From an uncultured Rhodospirillaceae bacterium (GTDB lineage Bacteria; Pseudomonadota; Alphaproteobacteria; Reyranellales; Reyranellaceae): 62,903 nt of DNA. Both the position numbers and the translations under genes were made by a program. The notes under the pieces are model-generated. The model was not told the DNA's origin and ran no database searches. It saw nothing but the letters and a program-made list of their open reading frames with translations. Positions 35,442 through 43,258 of the stretch are shown in pieces. Numbering within the stretch: the first letter of the stretch is position 1; the number at the start of each line of letters is the position of its first letter. The stretch is from contig CAMFGZ010000027.1 in the NCBI GenBank assembly GCA_945952105.1, positions 1 to 62,903 on the forward strand, given 5' to 3'.

Positions 35442-36284
35442 ATGCGGTTGGTCAGCTTTCGCCATGCGGGCGCGAACAAATTCGGCGCGGCCGTCGAGGG
35501 CGGCATCGTCGATCTGTCGACGCGCACGAACGGACGCTGGGAAAGCCTGCGGGCCGTCATCGCCGCGAACGCGCTCGACGACCTCCGCACCGTGACGAAG
35601 GAAGCAGCCGCCGATCTCAGGCTCGAGGACGTCGAGTTGCTGCCGGTCATTCCCGATCCCGGCAAGATTCTCTGCGTCGGTCTCAACTATGCGAGCCATG
35701 TCGGCGAAGTCGGACGCCAGATGCCGACGGTGCCCAGCGTCTTCTCCCGCCTGCACAACACGCTGGTGCCGCACGGCGGCGACATCGTGCGGCCGCGCGC
35801 CTCGATCGACTTCGACTATGAGGGCGAACTCGCCGTCGTGATCGGCGAACGCTGCCGCCACGTCTCGCGCGCCAGCGCGCTCTCGGTGATCGCGGGCTAT
35901 ACCTGCTTCATCGATGGCAGCGTGCGCGACTTCCAGAAGCACTCGGTCTTCGCCGGCAAGAACTTCCCCGCGACCGGACCGCTCGGACCGTGGATGGTCA
36001 CAGCCGACGTGATCGCCGATCCGCAGCGGCTGGAGCTCACGACGCGGCTGAACGGCGCCGTGGTGCAGCACGACACGACCGATCACATGATCTTCGATGT
36101 CGCGACCATCATCGAATATCTCTCGACGGTGACCTGGCTGGAGCCGGGCGACGTCATCGCAACCGGCACGCCCGACGGTGTGGGCGCCGGCCGCAAGCCG
36201 CCGCTCTGGATGAAGGGCGGCGACAGGCTGGAAGTCGAGATCTCTGGCATAGGGACTTTGGGCGTCAATGTCGTCGACGAGTGA
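35442..36284 (+). CDS. Fumarylacetoacetate hydrolase family protein
   Basis: This 280-residue protein has the FAH C-terminal fold with KILCVGLNYASHVGE, the metal-binding DYEGELAVVIG, GYTCFIDGSVRDFQ and TGTPDGVGAG. Relatives hydrolyse acylpyruvates or decarboxylate and hydrate ring-cleavage products. The start ATG is 11 bases after the racemase stop. The downstream MFS gene begins inside its last 17 bases, so the two are co-translated. The exact substrate is unknown, but it fits an operon for the breakdown of an organic acid. Confidence 0.92.
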   Translation: MRLVSFRHAGANKFGAAVEGGIVDLSTRTNGRWESLRAVIAANALDDLRTVTKEAAADLRLEDVELLPVIPDPGKILCVGLNYASHVGEVGRQMPTVPSVFSRLHNTLVPHGGDIVRPRASIDFDYEGELAVVIGERCRHVSRASALSVIAGYTCFIDGSVRDFQKHSVFAGKNFPATGPLGPWMVTADVIADPQRLELTTRLNGAVVQHDTTDHMIFDVATIIEYLSTVTWLEPGDVIATGTPDGVGAGRKPPLWMKGGDRLEVEISGIGTLGVNVVDE

Positions 36285-37512
36285 TCCTTTCGACGTGCCG
36301 GCCAGCGACGCCGGCACCGATGCGAAGAAGGTCCGCGAATACAAGGTGATCGCACTGATCGCGCTCGCGCATTTCGTGAGCCATGTGCACATCATGCTGC
36401 TGCCGCCCCTGTTCGGCGAGGTTCGAGAGGCGTTCGGCGTCAGCTATGTCGAGATCGGCTTCGCGCTGACGGCGTTCAATGCCGCCTCGGCCCTGCTGCA
36501 GACGCCGGCCGGGTTCCTGGTCGACAGGGTCGGCCCGCGCGCCATGCTGACCGGCGGCCTGATCCTGGGCGGCATCGCCGTCGCGGCGGCCGCGATGCTG
36601 CCGGGCTACTGGTTCTTCGTCATCGCCTACGGCTTCCTCGGCCTCGCCAACACCGTCTATCACCCGGCCGACTACTCGATCCTCTCGGCCACCATCGACC
36701 ACAAGCGGATCGGCAAGGCCTTCTCGATCCACACCTTCGCGGGCTATCTCGGCTCGGGCGTGACGCCCGCGCTGGCGCTCGCCTGCGCGGCGATGTGGGG
36801 CTGGCGCGGCGCCTTCCTGTTCGTCGCCGGCCTCTCCATCGCGACCGCCTTCGTGCTGATCGTGGCCGGCAGCATCCTGCCGCGCATCTCGCACAAGCCC
36901 GGCCAGGCCACGACCAAAGCCGACCAGAAGGTCGGACTCGACCTGCTGCTGAGCGCGCCGATCCTGCGCAACCTGCTGTTCTTCTTCTGCCTCGCCATGG
37001 CCAACGGCGGCATCCAGACCTTCACGGTCGTCGGCATGGCGCAGATCCACGGCACGCCCGCCGATATCGCGAGCGTGGCACTCTCCGCCTTCCTGCTGTT
37101 CAGCGCCGGCGGCGTGCTGCTGGGCGGCATCATCGCCGACCGCACGCCGCATCACGAACGCGTCGCGGCCGTCGGCTTTGCCTGCACCTCGACCATGGCG
37201 ATCCTGATGGCCTGGGTGGACATGCCCGGCGCCGTGCTGATCGGCGTCATGGCCACGGGCGGTCTCCTGAACGGCATTATCCAGCCGTCGCGCGACATGA
37301 TGGTCCGCGCCGTCACGCCGCCGGGCTCGTTCGGCAAAGTGTTCGGTTTCGTCAGCACCGGCTTCAACCTGGGCGGCATGGTCGCGCCGCTGCTCTATGG
37401 ATTCCTGATGGACCATGACGAGCCGCGCGCCATCTTCATGATCGTCACCGGTTTCATTTTCCTGGCGCTGGTCACCGCGATCACCCGCCGCAAACCCGAG
37501 AGCATTGCCTGA
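36268..37512 (+). CDS. Major facilitator superfamily transporter
   Basis: This 414-residue protein has about twelve helices. After a 25-residue polar N-terminus come ALAHFVSHVHIMLLPPLFG and the MFS loop motif GFLVDRVGPRAML. GLANTVYHPADYS resembles fosmidomycin-resistance-like and related uptake carriers. It starts within the FAH-family gene and ends one base into the nitroreductase gene (TGATG). It probably moves the compound metabolised by the operon, but direction and ligand are unknown. Confidence 0.9.
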   Translation: MSSTSDPFDVPASDAGTDAKKVREYKVIALIALAHFVSHVHIMLLPPLFGEVREAFGVSYVEIGFALTAFNAASALLQTPAGFLVDRVGPRAMLTGGLILGGIAVAAAAMLPGYWFFVIAYGFLGLANTVYHPADYSILSATIDHKRIGKAFSIHTFAGYLGSGVTPALALACAAMWGWRGAFLFVAGLSIATAFVLIVAGSILPRISHKPGQATTKADQKVGLDLLLSAPILRNLLFFFCLAMANGGIQTFTVVGMAQIHGTPADIASVALSAFLLFSAGGVLLGGIIADRTPHHERVAAVGFACTSTMAILMAWVDMPGAVLIGVMATGGLLNGIIQPSRDMMVRAVTPPGSFGKVFGFVSTGFNLGGMVAPLLYGFLMDHDEPRAIFMIVTGFIFLALVTAITRRKPESIA

Positions 37513-38351
37513 TGGATTCGCTTACGCCCGCCACTCCCGCCAAGACCGATGCCCTTGCCCGCCGCTACGGCGCGGACGCCATGCCGGCCGCCGGCCCGTG
37601 GAACGAGACGATCGCCGTCATGCTCGATCACCGCTCGGTGCGCGGCTACAAGCCCGACCCGGTGCCGGCCGGCGCGCTGGAGAGCATGATCGCCGCTGCC
37701 CAGTCGGCGGCGACCAGCTCCAACATGCAATGGTGGTCGGCCGTCGCGGTCACCGATCCGGCCAAGAAGAAGGTGCTGGCCGAGATCGCCGGCGGCCAGA
37801 AGCATATCGAGCAGTGCCCGCTGTTCATCGCCTGGGTCGCCGACATGTCGCGCAACCAGCGCATCTCCGATTCGATCAAGACCGAGTTCGAGACCATGCC
37901 CTGGCTGGAGACCTTCATGGTCGCCTCGATCGACGCGGCGCTGGCCGCTCAGAACGCGGTGGTCGCGGCGGAGTCGATGGGCCTGCGCACGGTCTATATC
38001 GGTGCAATGCGCAACGACCCGATCAAGGTCGCCGAGCTTTTGGGCCTGCCGCGGCAGGCGGTCGTCGTGTTCGGCCTCTGCGTCGGCTACGCCACGGAAA
38101 AGGGCGAAGGCGAGGTCAAGCCGCGCCTGCCGCAGGCCGTCGTGCTCCACATGGAGCAGTACGATGCCTCGAAGGAAGAGGCCCTGCGCGCCGCCTACGA
38201 CGCCGAGATGACCAAGTTTTCGGCCCGCCACGAGCTGCAGGCCGCGACCTGGACCCAGCGCGTCCTGAACCGGCTCGGCCCGATCAAGGCGATGAACGGC
38301 CGCGAAACCCTGCGCGCCGCGCTGGCCAGGATGGGCTTCGAGATTCGATAG
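37512..38351 (+). CDS. Nitroreductase family (NfsA-like) flavoprotein
   Basis: This 279-residue protein has the FMN-binding HRSVRGYKPDPV near residue 40, AAQSAATSSNMQWWS and YIGAMRNDPIKVAELLGLP. The long C-terminal extension after residue 220 is typical of the NfsA/FRP branch. It would use NAD(P)H to reduce nitro groups, quinones or flavin. It is the last gene of the six-gene operon and is followed by a perfect 13-bp hairpin. Confidence 0.9.
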   Translation: MDSLTPATPAKTDALARRYGADAMPAAGPWNETIAVMLDHRSVRGYKPDPVPAGALESMIAAAQSAATSSNMQWWSAVAVTDPAKKKVLAEIAGGQKHIEQCPLFIAWVADMSRNQRISDSIKTEFETMPWLETFMVASIDAALAAQNAVVAAESMGLRTVYIGAMRNDPIKVAELLGLPRQAVVVFGLCVGYATEKGEGEVKPRLPQAVVLHMEQYDASKEEALRAAYDAEMTKFSARHELQAATWTQRVLNRLGPIKAMNGRETLRAALARMGFEIR

Positions 38352-38370
38352 AGATCGTCCTACCTCCCGC

Positions 38371-38399
38371 CCATTAGGCGAGCAAAGCTCGCCTAATGG
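38371..38399 (+). repeat. Perfect 13-bp hairpin after the nitroreductase gene
   Basis: CCATTAGGCGAGC-AAA-GCTCGCCTAATGG is a perfect inverted repeat 20 bases past the nitroreductase stop and 45 before the next ATG. Its trinucleotide loop and GCGAGC/GCTCGC core recall the second hairpin of the repeats at 1718 and 5591. No T-run follows, so it may be a repeat remnant or a 3'-end stabiliser rather than a classical terminator. Confidence 0.55.
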
Positions 38400-38443
38400 C
38401 ACGCGGCGTGCTGGAGTGTCCTCACGGTCAGGACGGAGGCACC

Positions 38444-39958
38444 ATGCGGCGGACGGCTCATCGCATTCTCGCGACACTGGCGCTCTGCGCGGCGGCGAGC
38501 ACCGCCTCGGCGCAGGGGCATCTCAGGATCGGGCTGGGCGACGATCCCGACGTGCTCGACCCGACTTTGTCGCGCACCTACACCGGCCGCATCGTCTTCG
38601 CCTCGATCTGCGACAAGCTCTTCGACATCGACGAGAAGCTGGCGATCGTGCCGCAGCTGGCGCTGAGCCACGAGACGTCGGCGGATGGCAAGCAGGTCAC
38701 CATCAAGCTGCGGCCAAACGTAAAATTCCATGACGGCGAGCCGCTCGATGCGGCCGCAGCCAAGTACAGTCTCGACCGTCATCTCACCATGAAGGGCTCG
38801 TTCCGCAAGCCCGAGATCGGCATCGTCGAGAGCGTCGACGTGGTCGATCCGCTCACCATCAAGCTGAACCTGAAGCAGCCCTTCTCGCCGCTGCTGGCCC
38901 AGCTCACCGACCGGTCGGGCATGATCGTCTCGCCCAAGGCGGCCGAGGCGGCGGGCGACAAGTTCGGGCTCAGGCCTGTCTGCGCCGGCCCGTACAGGTT
39001 CGTCGAGCGCGTCCAGCAGGACCGTATCGTCGTCGAGAAGTTCGCCGACTACTGGAACAAGGACCAGGTCTTCATCGACAAGATCACCTACCTGCCCATT
39101 ATCGATACAACCGTGCGCCTCGCGAACCTGCGCTCCGGCGGAATCGACCTCACCGAACGCATCCTGGCGACGGATATCCCGACGGTGCGCGCCGATCCCA
39201 AGCTGAAGCTCGCCAACTCGGTGTCGCTCGCCTGGTTCGGCCTGATGATCAACCAGGACAACGGGCCGAAGTCGAACAATCCACTCGGCAAGGATCCACG
39301 GGTGCGCAAGGCCTTCGAGCTGGCGCTCGACCGCGACGCCATCAACCAGGTCGTGTTCAACGGCGAGTTCGTGCCGGGCAACCAGTGGATCAGCCCGCAG
39401 AGCCCCTACTATCAAAAGGACTTCCCGATCCCCAAGCGCGACATCGCCAGGGCCAAGGCGCTGATGAAGGAGGCCGGCATCACCGGCAAGCTGACGCTCG
39501 ACTACATGGTGAACAACGCGCCCGAGTCGCGCGCCGTCGCCGAGGTCGTGCAGTCGCTGGTCGCGGAAGCCGGCTTCGACCTGAAGCTGCGCGTGGTCGA
39601 GGTCGCGACCGCGCTCAAGGCCGGCGAGGACGGCGACTTCCAGGTCTATGCGCTGACCTGGAGCGGACGCAGCGATCCCGACGGCAATTCGGTGATCTAC
39701 CAGACCTGCGGCGCGCCGCAGAACATGGCCAAGTATTGCGACAAGGAACTCGATGGCTGGCATCAGGAGGCCCGCGCCGCGATCGGGTTGGAAGCGCGCA
39801 AGGCGATCTATCGCAAGGTCACCGAGCGCTTCCTCGACAAGGGGTGGATTTTCTACCTCTACCATCCGCAGAATCTGGCGACCCACACCACCCGGCTCGA
39901 AGGCTTCCGCCCCGTGCCGGACGGGTTGCTGCGGGTGGTCGGACTGAAGCTGAAATAG
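38444..39958 (+). CDS. ABC transporter substrate-binding protein (SBP family 5), orphan
   Basis: This 504-residue secreted receptor has a signal peptide (MRRTAHRILATLALCAAAS, cleavage near ASAQG), then LRIGLGDDPDVLDPTLSR and the family segment LRPNVKFHDGEPLDA. ALTWSGRSDPDGNSVIYQTCG fits the dipeptide/nickel/opine group. GGAGG lies four bases before ATG 38444. No permease or ATPase gene is adjacent, so it must share a transporter, perhaps that at 7427-11169, or be unlinked from its partners. It could serve the upstream operon. Confidence 0.9.
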   Translation: MRRTAHRILATLALCAAASTASAQGHLRIGLGDDPDVLDPTLSRTYTGRIVFASICDKLFDIDEKLAIVPQLALSHETSADGKQVTIKLRPNVKFHDGEPLDAAAAKYSLDRHLTMKGSFRKPEIGIVESVDVVDPLTIKLNLKQPFSPLLAQLTDRSGMIVSPKAAEAAGDKFGLRPVCAGPYRFVERVQQDRIVVEKFADYWNKDQVFIDKITYLPIIDTTVRLANLRSGGIDLTERILATDIPTVRADPKLKLANSVSLAWFGLMINQDNGPKSNNPLGKDPRVRKAFELALDRDAINQVVFNGEFVPGNQWISPQSPYYQKDFPIPKRDIARAKALMKEAGITGKLTLDYMVNNAPESRAVAEVVQSLVAEAGFDLKLRVVEVATALKAGEDGDFQVYALTWSGRSDPDGNSVIYQTCGAPQNMAKYCDKELDGWHQEARAAIGLEARKAIYRKVTERFLDKGWIFYLYHPQNLATHTTRLEGFRPVPDGLLRVVGLKLK

Positions 39959-39964
39959 GATCCG

Positions 39965-40618
39965 TCAGTCGAACTTGCCGGACTTCAGCCGGCCGACCAT
40001 CGGGTTCTGCTCAGGCGCCGCGACCCGGTGCAACGTGTTCGTGTCACGGTGGTTGAAGGCGGGCGTCTTGCCGCGCACCGCCAGATCCGTACGCGTCACG
40101 TAGGACCATGTCCCGTCATCGTTGAAGGTGATGTCGATCCGGTAATAGTCGGTGCGGAACGCCTCCTCGAGGAAGCTGGTAGAGCAGATGCCGAAACGGG
40201 TATCGCCTCGCCGGGCTTCCACCGAAATCACCTTGTCGCCCGGCTTCGCCGTGCCGCCCGCCAGCACGACCTGGCCGCGCGGGATGGCGATGGACTGCAT
40301 GATCAGGCCGGTGGCCGGCTCGTACAACCAGTAGCCGACCTGGTCGTGGAAGGTGATGGCCTCTTCGTCCGTGTTGATGTGGATGTGATAGCGCAGCCCG
40401 TAGAGGAGCTGCGGCCCGTTGGGCTGCGGATCGATCGGCTCCATGCGGATGTGCTCGCGGAAGCCGCGCTGTTCGGGTCCCGCCGCCTTGGGGGCGATGT
40501 CTAGCCCCTTGTCCGATTCCCATTCGCCGGCGAGCCGGGCCAGCGGCCCCAGGTTGGCCAGTGTGTCCGGCGAAAAATCTTCCGGCTCGGTAAAGACGTC
40601 TTCGGGAATGCTCGACAT
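39965..40618 (-). CDS. Nitrobindin-like / FABP-fold protein
   Basis: This 217-residue protein resembles the nitrobindin heme-binding (DUF1794/THAP4) family: LARLAGEWESDKG at the start of the barrel, GPQLLYGLRYH, VGYWLYEPATGLIMQSIAIPRG and a C-terminal His-containing DTNTLHRV strand, where the family places its heme ligand. Nitrobindins bind ferric heme and react with NO or peroxynitrite. The classical G-x-W-x-G motif is only partly kept, so heme binding is not certain. GAGGA lies upstream of ATG 40618. It lies 70 bases downstream of the DUF2218 gene on the same strand. Confidence 0.75.
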   Translation of the reverse strand: MSSIPEDVFTEPEDFSPDTLANLGPLARLAGEWESDKGLDIAPKAAGPEQRGFREHIRMEPIDPQPNGPQLLYGLRYHIHINTDEEAITFHDQVGYWLYEPATGLIMQSIAIPRGQVVLAGGTAKPGDKVISVEARRGDTRFGICSTSFLEEAFRTDYYRIDITFNDDGTWSYVTRTDLAVRGKTPAFNHRDTNTLHRVAAPEQNPMVGRLKSGKFD

Positions 40619-40688
40619 TGGATCCTCGCGGGGCTGCACGCGCGACGAATGTGCAGTCCCGAACGGACGGGAACAAGCGCGCGGCTTG

Positions 40689-41009
40689 TCACGCGTCGTG
40701 CCAGTCGAAGGCCAGCGGCGCCTCGCGGAAGGCGAAGCGATCGATGTGGCGTGCGACGGCGCCTTTCAGAGCATCGAGCTGCTCCGGCGCGCTCGCTTCG
40801 AGGCGGCATTCCAAGCCGTCGGCGTGAGCTTCAAGGAAAAGCGTCGCATCCCCAGGCCAGTCGGCCCCACGGGCGTTGCGCGGGAACACGACCTTGCCCT
40901 TCTCCGGTGTGAACTCGACCTCGAGATTGTGCGCCCAGTGCTTGCAGAGCTGCTGGAGGTAGCGGCTGCCGCTGGCGGTCGGCACGCGCGCGATGCTGTG
41001 CGTGCTCAC
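40689..41009 (-). CDS. DUF2218-family protein
   Basis: This 106-residue cytoplasmic protein matches the DUF2218 pattern. It begins ARVPTASGSRYLQQLCKHWAHN and has VEFTPEKGKVVFP, FLEAHADGLECRL and a C-terminal HIDRFAFRE. The family has no established activity; members often occur beside or fused to siderophore-interacting ferric reductases, which suggests a link to iron. Here the reductase gene is absent. The start is a GTG overlapping the PadR gene's stop (GTGA), so the two are co-translated. Confidence 0.88.
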   Translation of the reverse strand: MSTHSIARVPTASGSRYLQQLCKHWAHNLEVEFTPEKGKVVFPRNARGADWPGDATLFLEAHADGLECRLEASAPEQLDALKGAVARHIDRFAFREAPLAFDWHDA

Positions 41010-41599
41010 AGGCGTTCGATCTTCTGCGCGGCTTCGTCGATGATCGCGACCGCGTCGTGGACCGTCTGCTTCTGTACGCCGTCGCGGCCCAGCCGATGGA
41101 TCAGCGCCTCGCGCAGGTTGTTCATCGCCCGGCGAACGGGCGCGGCGTCGGTGCGCTCCTGATGGCTGGCGAGTTCGGCCAGCCGCGCGAACAGCGCATC
41201 GACCTCTGCCTTGCGCTCGAGCAGGTGAACGGTGCCGTCCGGTGTGACCGCGAAAGCCTTGCGTGCGCCCTCGGATTTGGCTTCGGCGATATGCCCCATC
41301 TCGTCGAGCATCGTCAGGGTCGGATAGACCATGCCGGGGCTGGGCACGTAGCTGCCGCCGGTCAGTTCCTCGATGGCGCGAATGAGTTCGTAGCCGTGAC
41401 GCGGCTGGTCAGCGATCAGCTTGAGCAGCACGAGCCGCAGCTCGCCCGAGTCGAAGACGCGCCGGCGTCCGCGGCCGCTCCGGCCCTCGCCGGCGTCGAC
41501 CTGCCAGCCGTGGCCCGGCCGGCCGAAGCCGCGGCGCCCGAAATGATGCCGGTGCCCCTCTTCGCCACGGTGATGAGCATGATGGTGGAAGGATTTCAT
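41006..41599 (-). CDS. PadR-family regulator with His-rich N-terminus (NfeR/YqjI-like)
   Basis: This 197-residue protein starts with a His-rich tail (FHHHAHHRGEEGHRHH in the first 20 residues), then a PadR winged helix: GELRLVLLKLIADQPRHGYELI and SYVPSPGMVYPTLTMLDEMG. The C-terminal helices from about residue 115 should dimerise. Layout and His-rich tail resemble E. coli YqjI/NfeR, which senses nickel and controls a ferric reductase. ATG 41599 is preferred to an upstream ATG at 41626 because the latter lies inside the dyad that is the likely operator. Confidence 0.85.
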   Translation of the reverse strand: MKSFHHHAHHRGEEGHRHHFGRRGFGRPGHGWQVDAGEGRSGRGRRRVFDSGELRLVLLKLIADQPRHGYELIRAIEELTGGSYVPSPGMVYPTLTMLDEMGHIAEAKSEGARKAFAVTPDGTVHLLERKAEVDALFARLAELASHQERTDAAPVRRAMNNLREALIHRLGRDGVQKQTVHDAVAIIDEAAQKIERL

Positions 41600-41617
41600 G
41601 GATCGTGTCTCTCTATG

Positions 41618-41653
41618 TTTGAACATATCTAAGATATATCTTGATTGTTCAAA
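41618..41653 (-). promoter_or_regulatory. AT-rich nested dyad, probable PadR operator
   Basis: Three inverted repeats nest in this 36-base stretch. ATATCT-A-AGATAT (41625-41637) is perfect. AAGATATATCTT (41631-41642) is perfect. TTTGAACA (41618-41625) pairs with TGTTCAAA (41646-41653). The stretch is strikingly AT-rich in an otherwise GC-rich window and lies 19 bases upstream of the PadR start. PadR proteins usually bind such dyads and repress their own operon. Confidence 0.65.
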
Positions 41654-41698
41654 AGCACAAGAGCCTGCTTCGACAAATTTTCAGTTACTTTTTGTTAT

Positions 41699-41998
41699 CT
41701 AGCGGCGGCCCGCCCGATTTACGGGGCCGCCGCCGTTCGCCGGCCCATCGACGCCCTCCCGTGGTGCCACGCCGGGACCGGGAGCCCCCACTCCCGCACC
41801 GGGCGCAACACCGACGCCCGGCGCGCCCACGCCGACGCCTGGAGCCACGCCGACACCGGGCGCTCCCACTCCTGCGCCGGCGCGCGGCGCCCAGACACAG
41901 CCCTTCGGCACGCCTTCGGCGCGGCAATAGATCTGGGCTTCGGCCGATCCGGCCATCAGCGCCAATCCCAGCGACGTGCAGACGAGTATGCGGATCAT
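41699..41998 (-). CDS. Small secreted Gly/Pro/Val repeat protein
   Basis: This 99-residue protein has a signal peptide (MIRILVCTSLGLALMAGS, cleavage near AEAQ), then a short conserved-looking head IYCRAEGVPKGCVWAPRAG with two cysteines. The remainder is a repeat of V-G-A-P-G-V-G-V-A-P units, four to five copies, ending in a GPVNRAGRR tail. AGGGAGAA lies upstream of the ATG. The sequence is elastin-like and probably disordered or surface-exposed. I do not recognise a family; function is unknown. Confidence 0.7.
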   Translation of the reverse strand: MIRILVCTSLGLALMAGSAEAQIYCRAEGVPKGCVWAPRAGAGVGAPGVGVAPGVGVGAPGVGVAPGAGVGAPGPGVAPREGVDGPANGGGPVNRAGRR

Positions 41999-42044
41999 CG
42001 ATTTCTCCCTGTGCTCGGCCGTGCGGCCGACCGTTGCGCCACGC

Positions 42045-43238
42045 CTATTGCGTCACGACGTAGCTCTTCGGCGGATGCCGGCGCATCGCCGCCTCGTTCG
42101 GCTCGACGCCCCAGCCCGGTCCCTTCGGCAGGATATAGTCGCCGTTCTCGAAAACGGGTGGGTTGTCGACGATCTCGTCGCGCCACGGCACGCCGTCGAT
42201 GTCGATCTCCATGATCCTGAAGTTCGGCACGGCGGCGCAGAAATGCGCCGAGATGGCGCTGGCGAGATGGCCGTAGAAATTATGCGGCGCCACGTTGACC
42301 TCGTAGACATCGGCCAGCGAGGCGATCTTCAGCGACTCGGCAAAGCCGTTCCAGATCACGTCGACGATGGCGGTGTCGAAGGCGTAGGCCTCGAGGTAGG
42401 GGCGGAAGTCGCGGCGCTCCAGCAGCGTCTCGCCCGAGGCGATCGGGCAAGGCGCATGTTCGCGGATCATCGCGATCGACTTCGGATCGTGGATGTCGAG
42501 TTCGAGCCAGGTGAGCCCGGTCGGGCCCACCGCGTCGGCGATGCGCTTGAAGCCCTCGGTGCGGAAATGGAAGTTGGTGTCGAGCATGATGCCGACATCG
42601 GGCCCGACGCCGGCGCGGAACGCCTCGACGGTCTTCGCGGCGCTGCGGGCGATGAAGGCGTCCCAGTTGCGCTCGGGAAAGCCCTTGCCGACGACGAAGC
42701 CGGGGCGATAGGCGCGCAGCTTGCCGTCGACCTCCATCGCGATGTTGGTCTTGCAGGCAGTGAAGCCCTTCTTGCGCACCTCCTCGCCGGTGCGCATGAA
42801 ATCGTCATAGGAGCGCACGGCCGGCGTGCCGCAGATGTCGGGATTGCGCATCCGATACGAGCCGCAATGCGACCAGTAGACGGGAATGCGGTCGCGCAGC
42901 TTGCCGCCGAACAGCTGGTAGACCGGAACGCCCAGCGCCTTGCCCTTGATGTCGAGCAGCGCGTTCTCAATGGCGGCGATCGCCTGCCGCACCACGCCGC
43001 CGCGCGATTGCGTCGACTTGGTCGCGAGCACGGCATTCACCAGCTCGATGTCCATCGGGTCCATGCCGACGACACTCGGCATCAGGTTCTCGATGACGCC
43101 GGAGAGGCCGGGGCTGCCGAAGCTCTCGTTGTATTCCGACCAGCCGACGATGCTGCTGCCGTCGGTCACGAGCTTCAGGAAGGAGAAAGTGCGCCAGCCC
43201 GCGTCGCAGCGGAAAATCTCGCAGCCCTTGATCTTCAT
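42045..43238 (-). CDS. Enolase-superfamily sugar acid dehydratase (DgoD-like)
   Basis: This 397-residue member of the mandelate racemase/muconate lactonising group has metal ligands as Asp in GIMLDTNFHF, Glu in WLELDIHD and Glu in IASGETLL; a catalytic His is likely in NVAPHNFYGH. The barrel Lys segment reads ACKTNIAM. GGAGAGGAAA precedes the ATG. It is encoded 20 bases after a KDPGal aldolase gene and behind a KDGal kinase gene, which points to D-galactonate or a close aldonate as substrate, giving 2-dehydro-3-deoxygalactonate. The family is substrate-diverse, so the exact sugar acid is inference. Confidence 0.85.
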   Translation of the reverse strand: MKIKGCEIFRCDAGWRTFSFLKLVTDGSSIVGWSEYNESFGSPGLSGVIENLMPSVVGMDPMDIELVNAVLATKSTQSRGGVVRQAIAAIENALLDIKGKALGVPVYQLFGGKLRDRIPVYWSHCGSYRMRNPDICGTPAVRSYDDFMRTGEEVRKKGFTACKTNIAMEVDGKLRAYRPGFVVGKGFPERNWDAFIARSAAKTVEAFRAGVGPDVGIMLDTNFHFRTEGFKRIADAVGPTGLTWLELDIHDPKSIAMIREHAPCPIASGETLLERRDFRPYLEAYAFDTAIVDVIWNGFAESLKIASLADVYEVNVAPHNFYGHLASAISAHFCAAVPNFRIMEIDIDGVPWRDEIVDNPPVFENGDYILPKGPGWGVEPNEAAMRRHPPKSYVVTQ

Positions 43239-43258
43239 GTTTCCTCTCCGTTTTCTTT

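Noticed and set aside
41006..41626. Upstream PadR start at 41626
   Set aside because: That ATG lies inside the nested dyad and has no ribosome binding site; the start at 41599 leaves the operator upstream.
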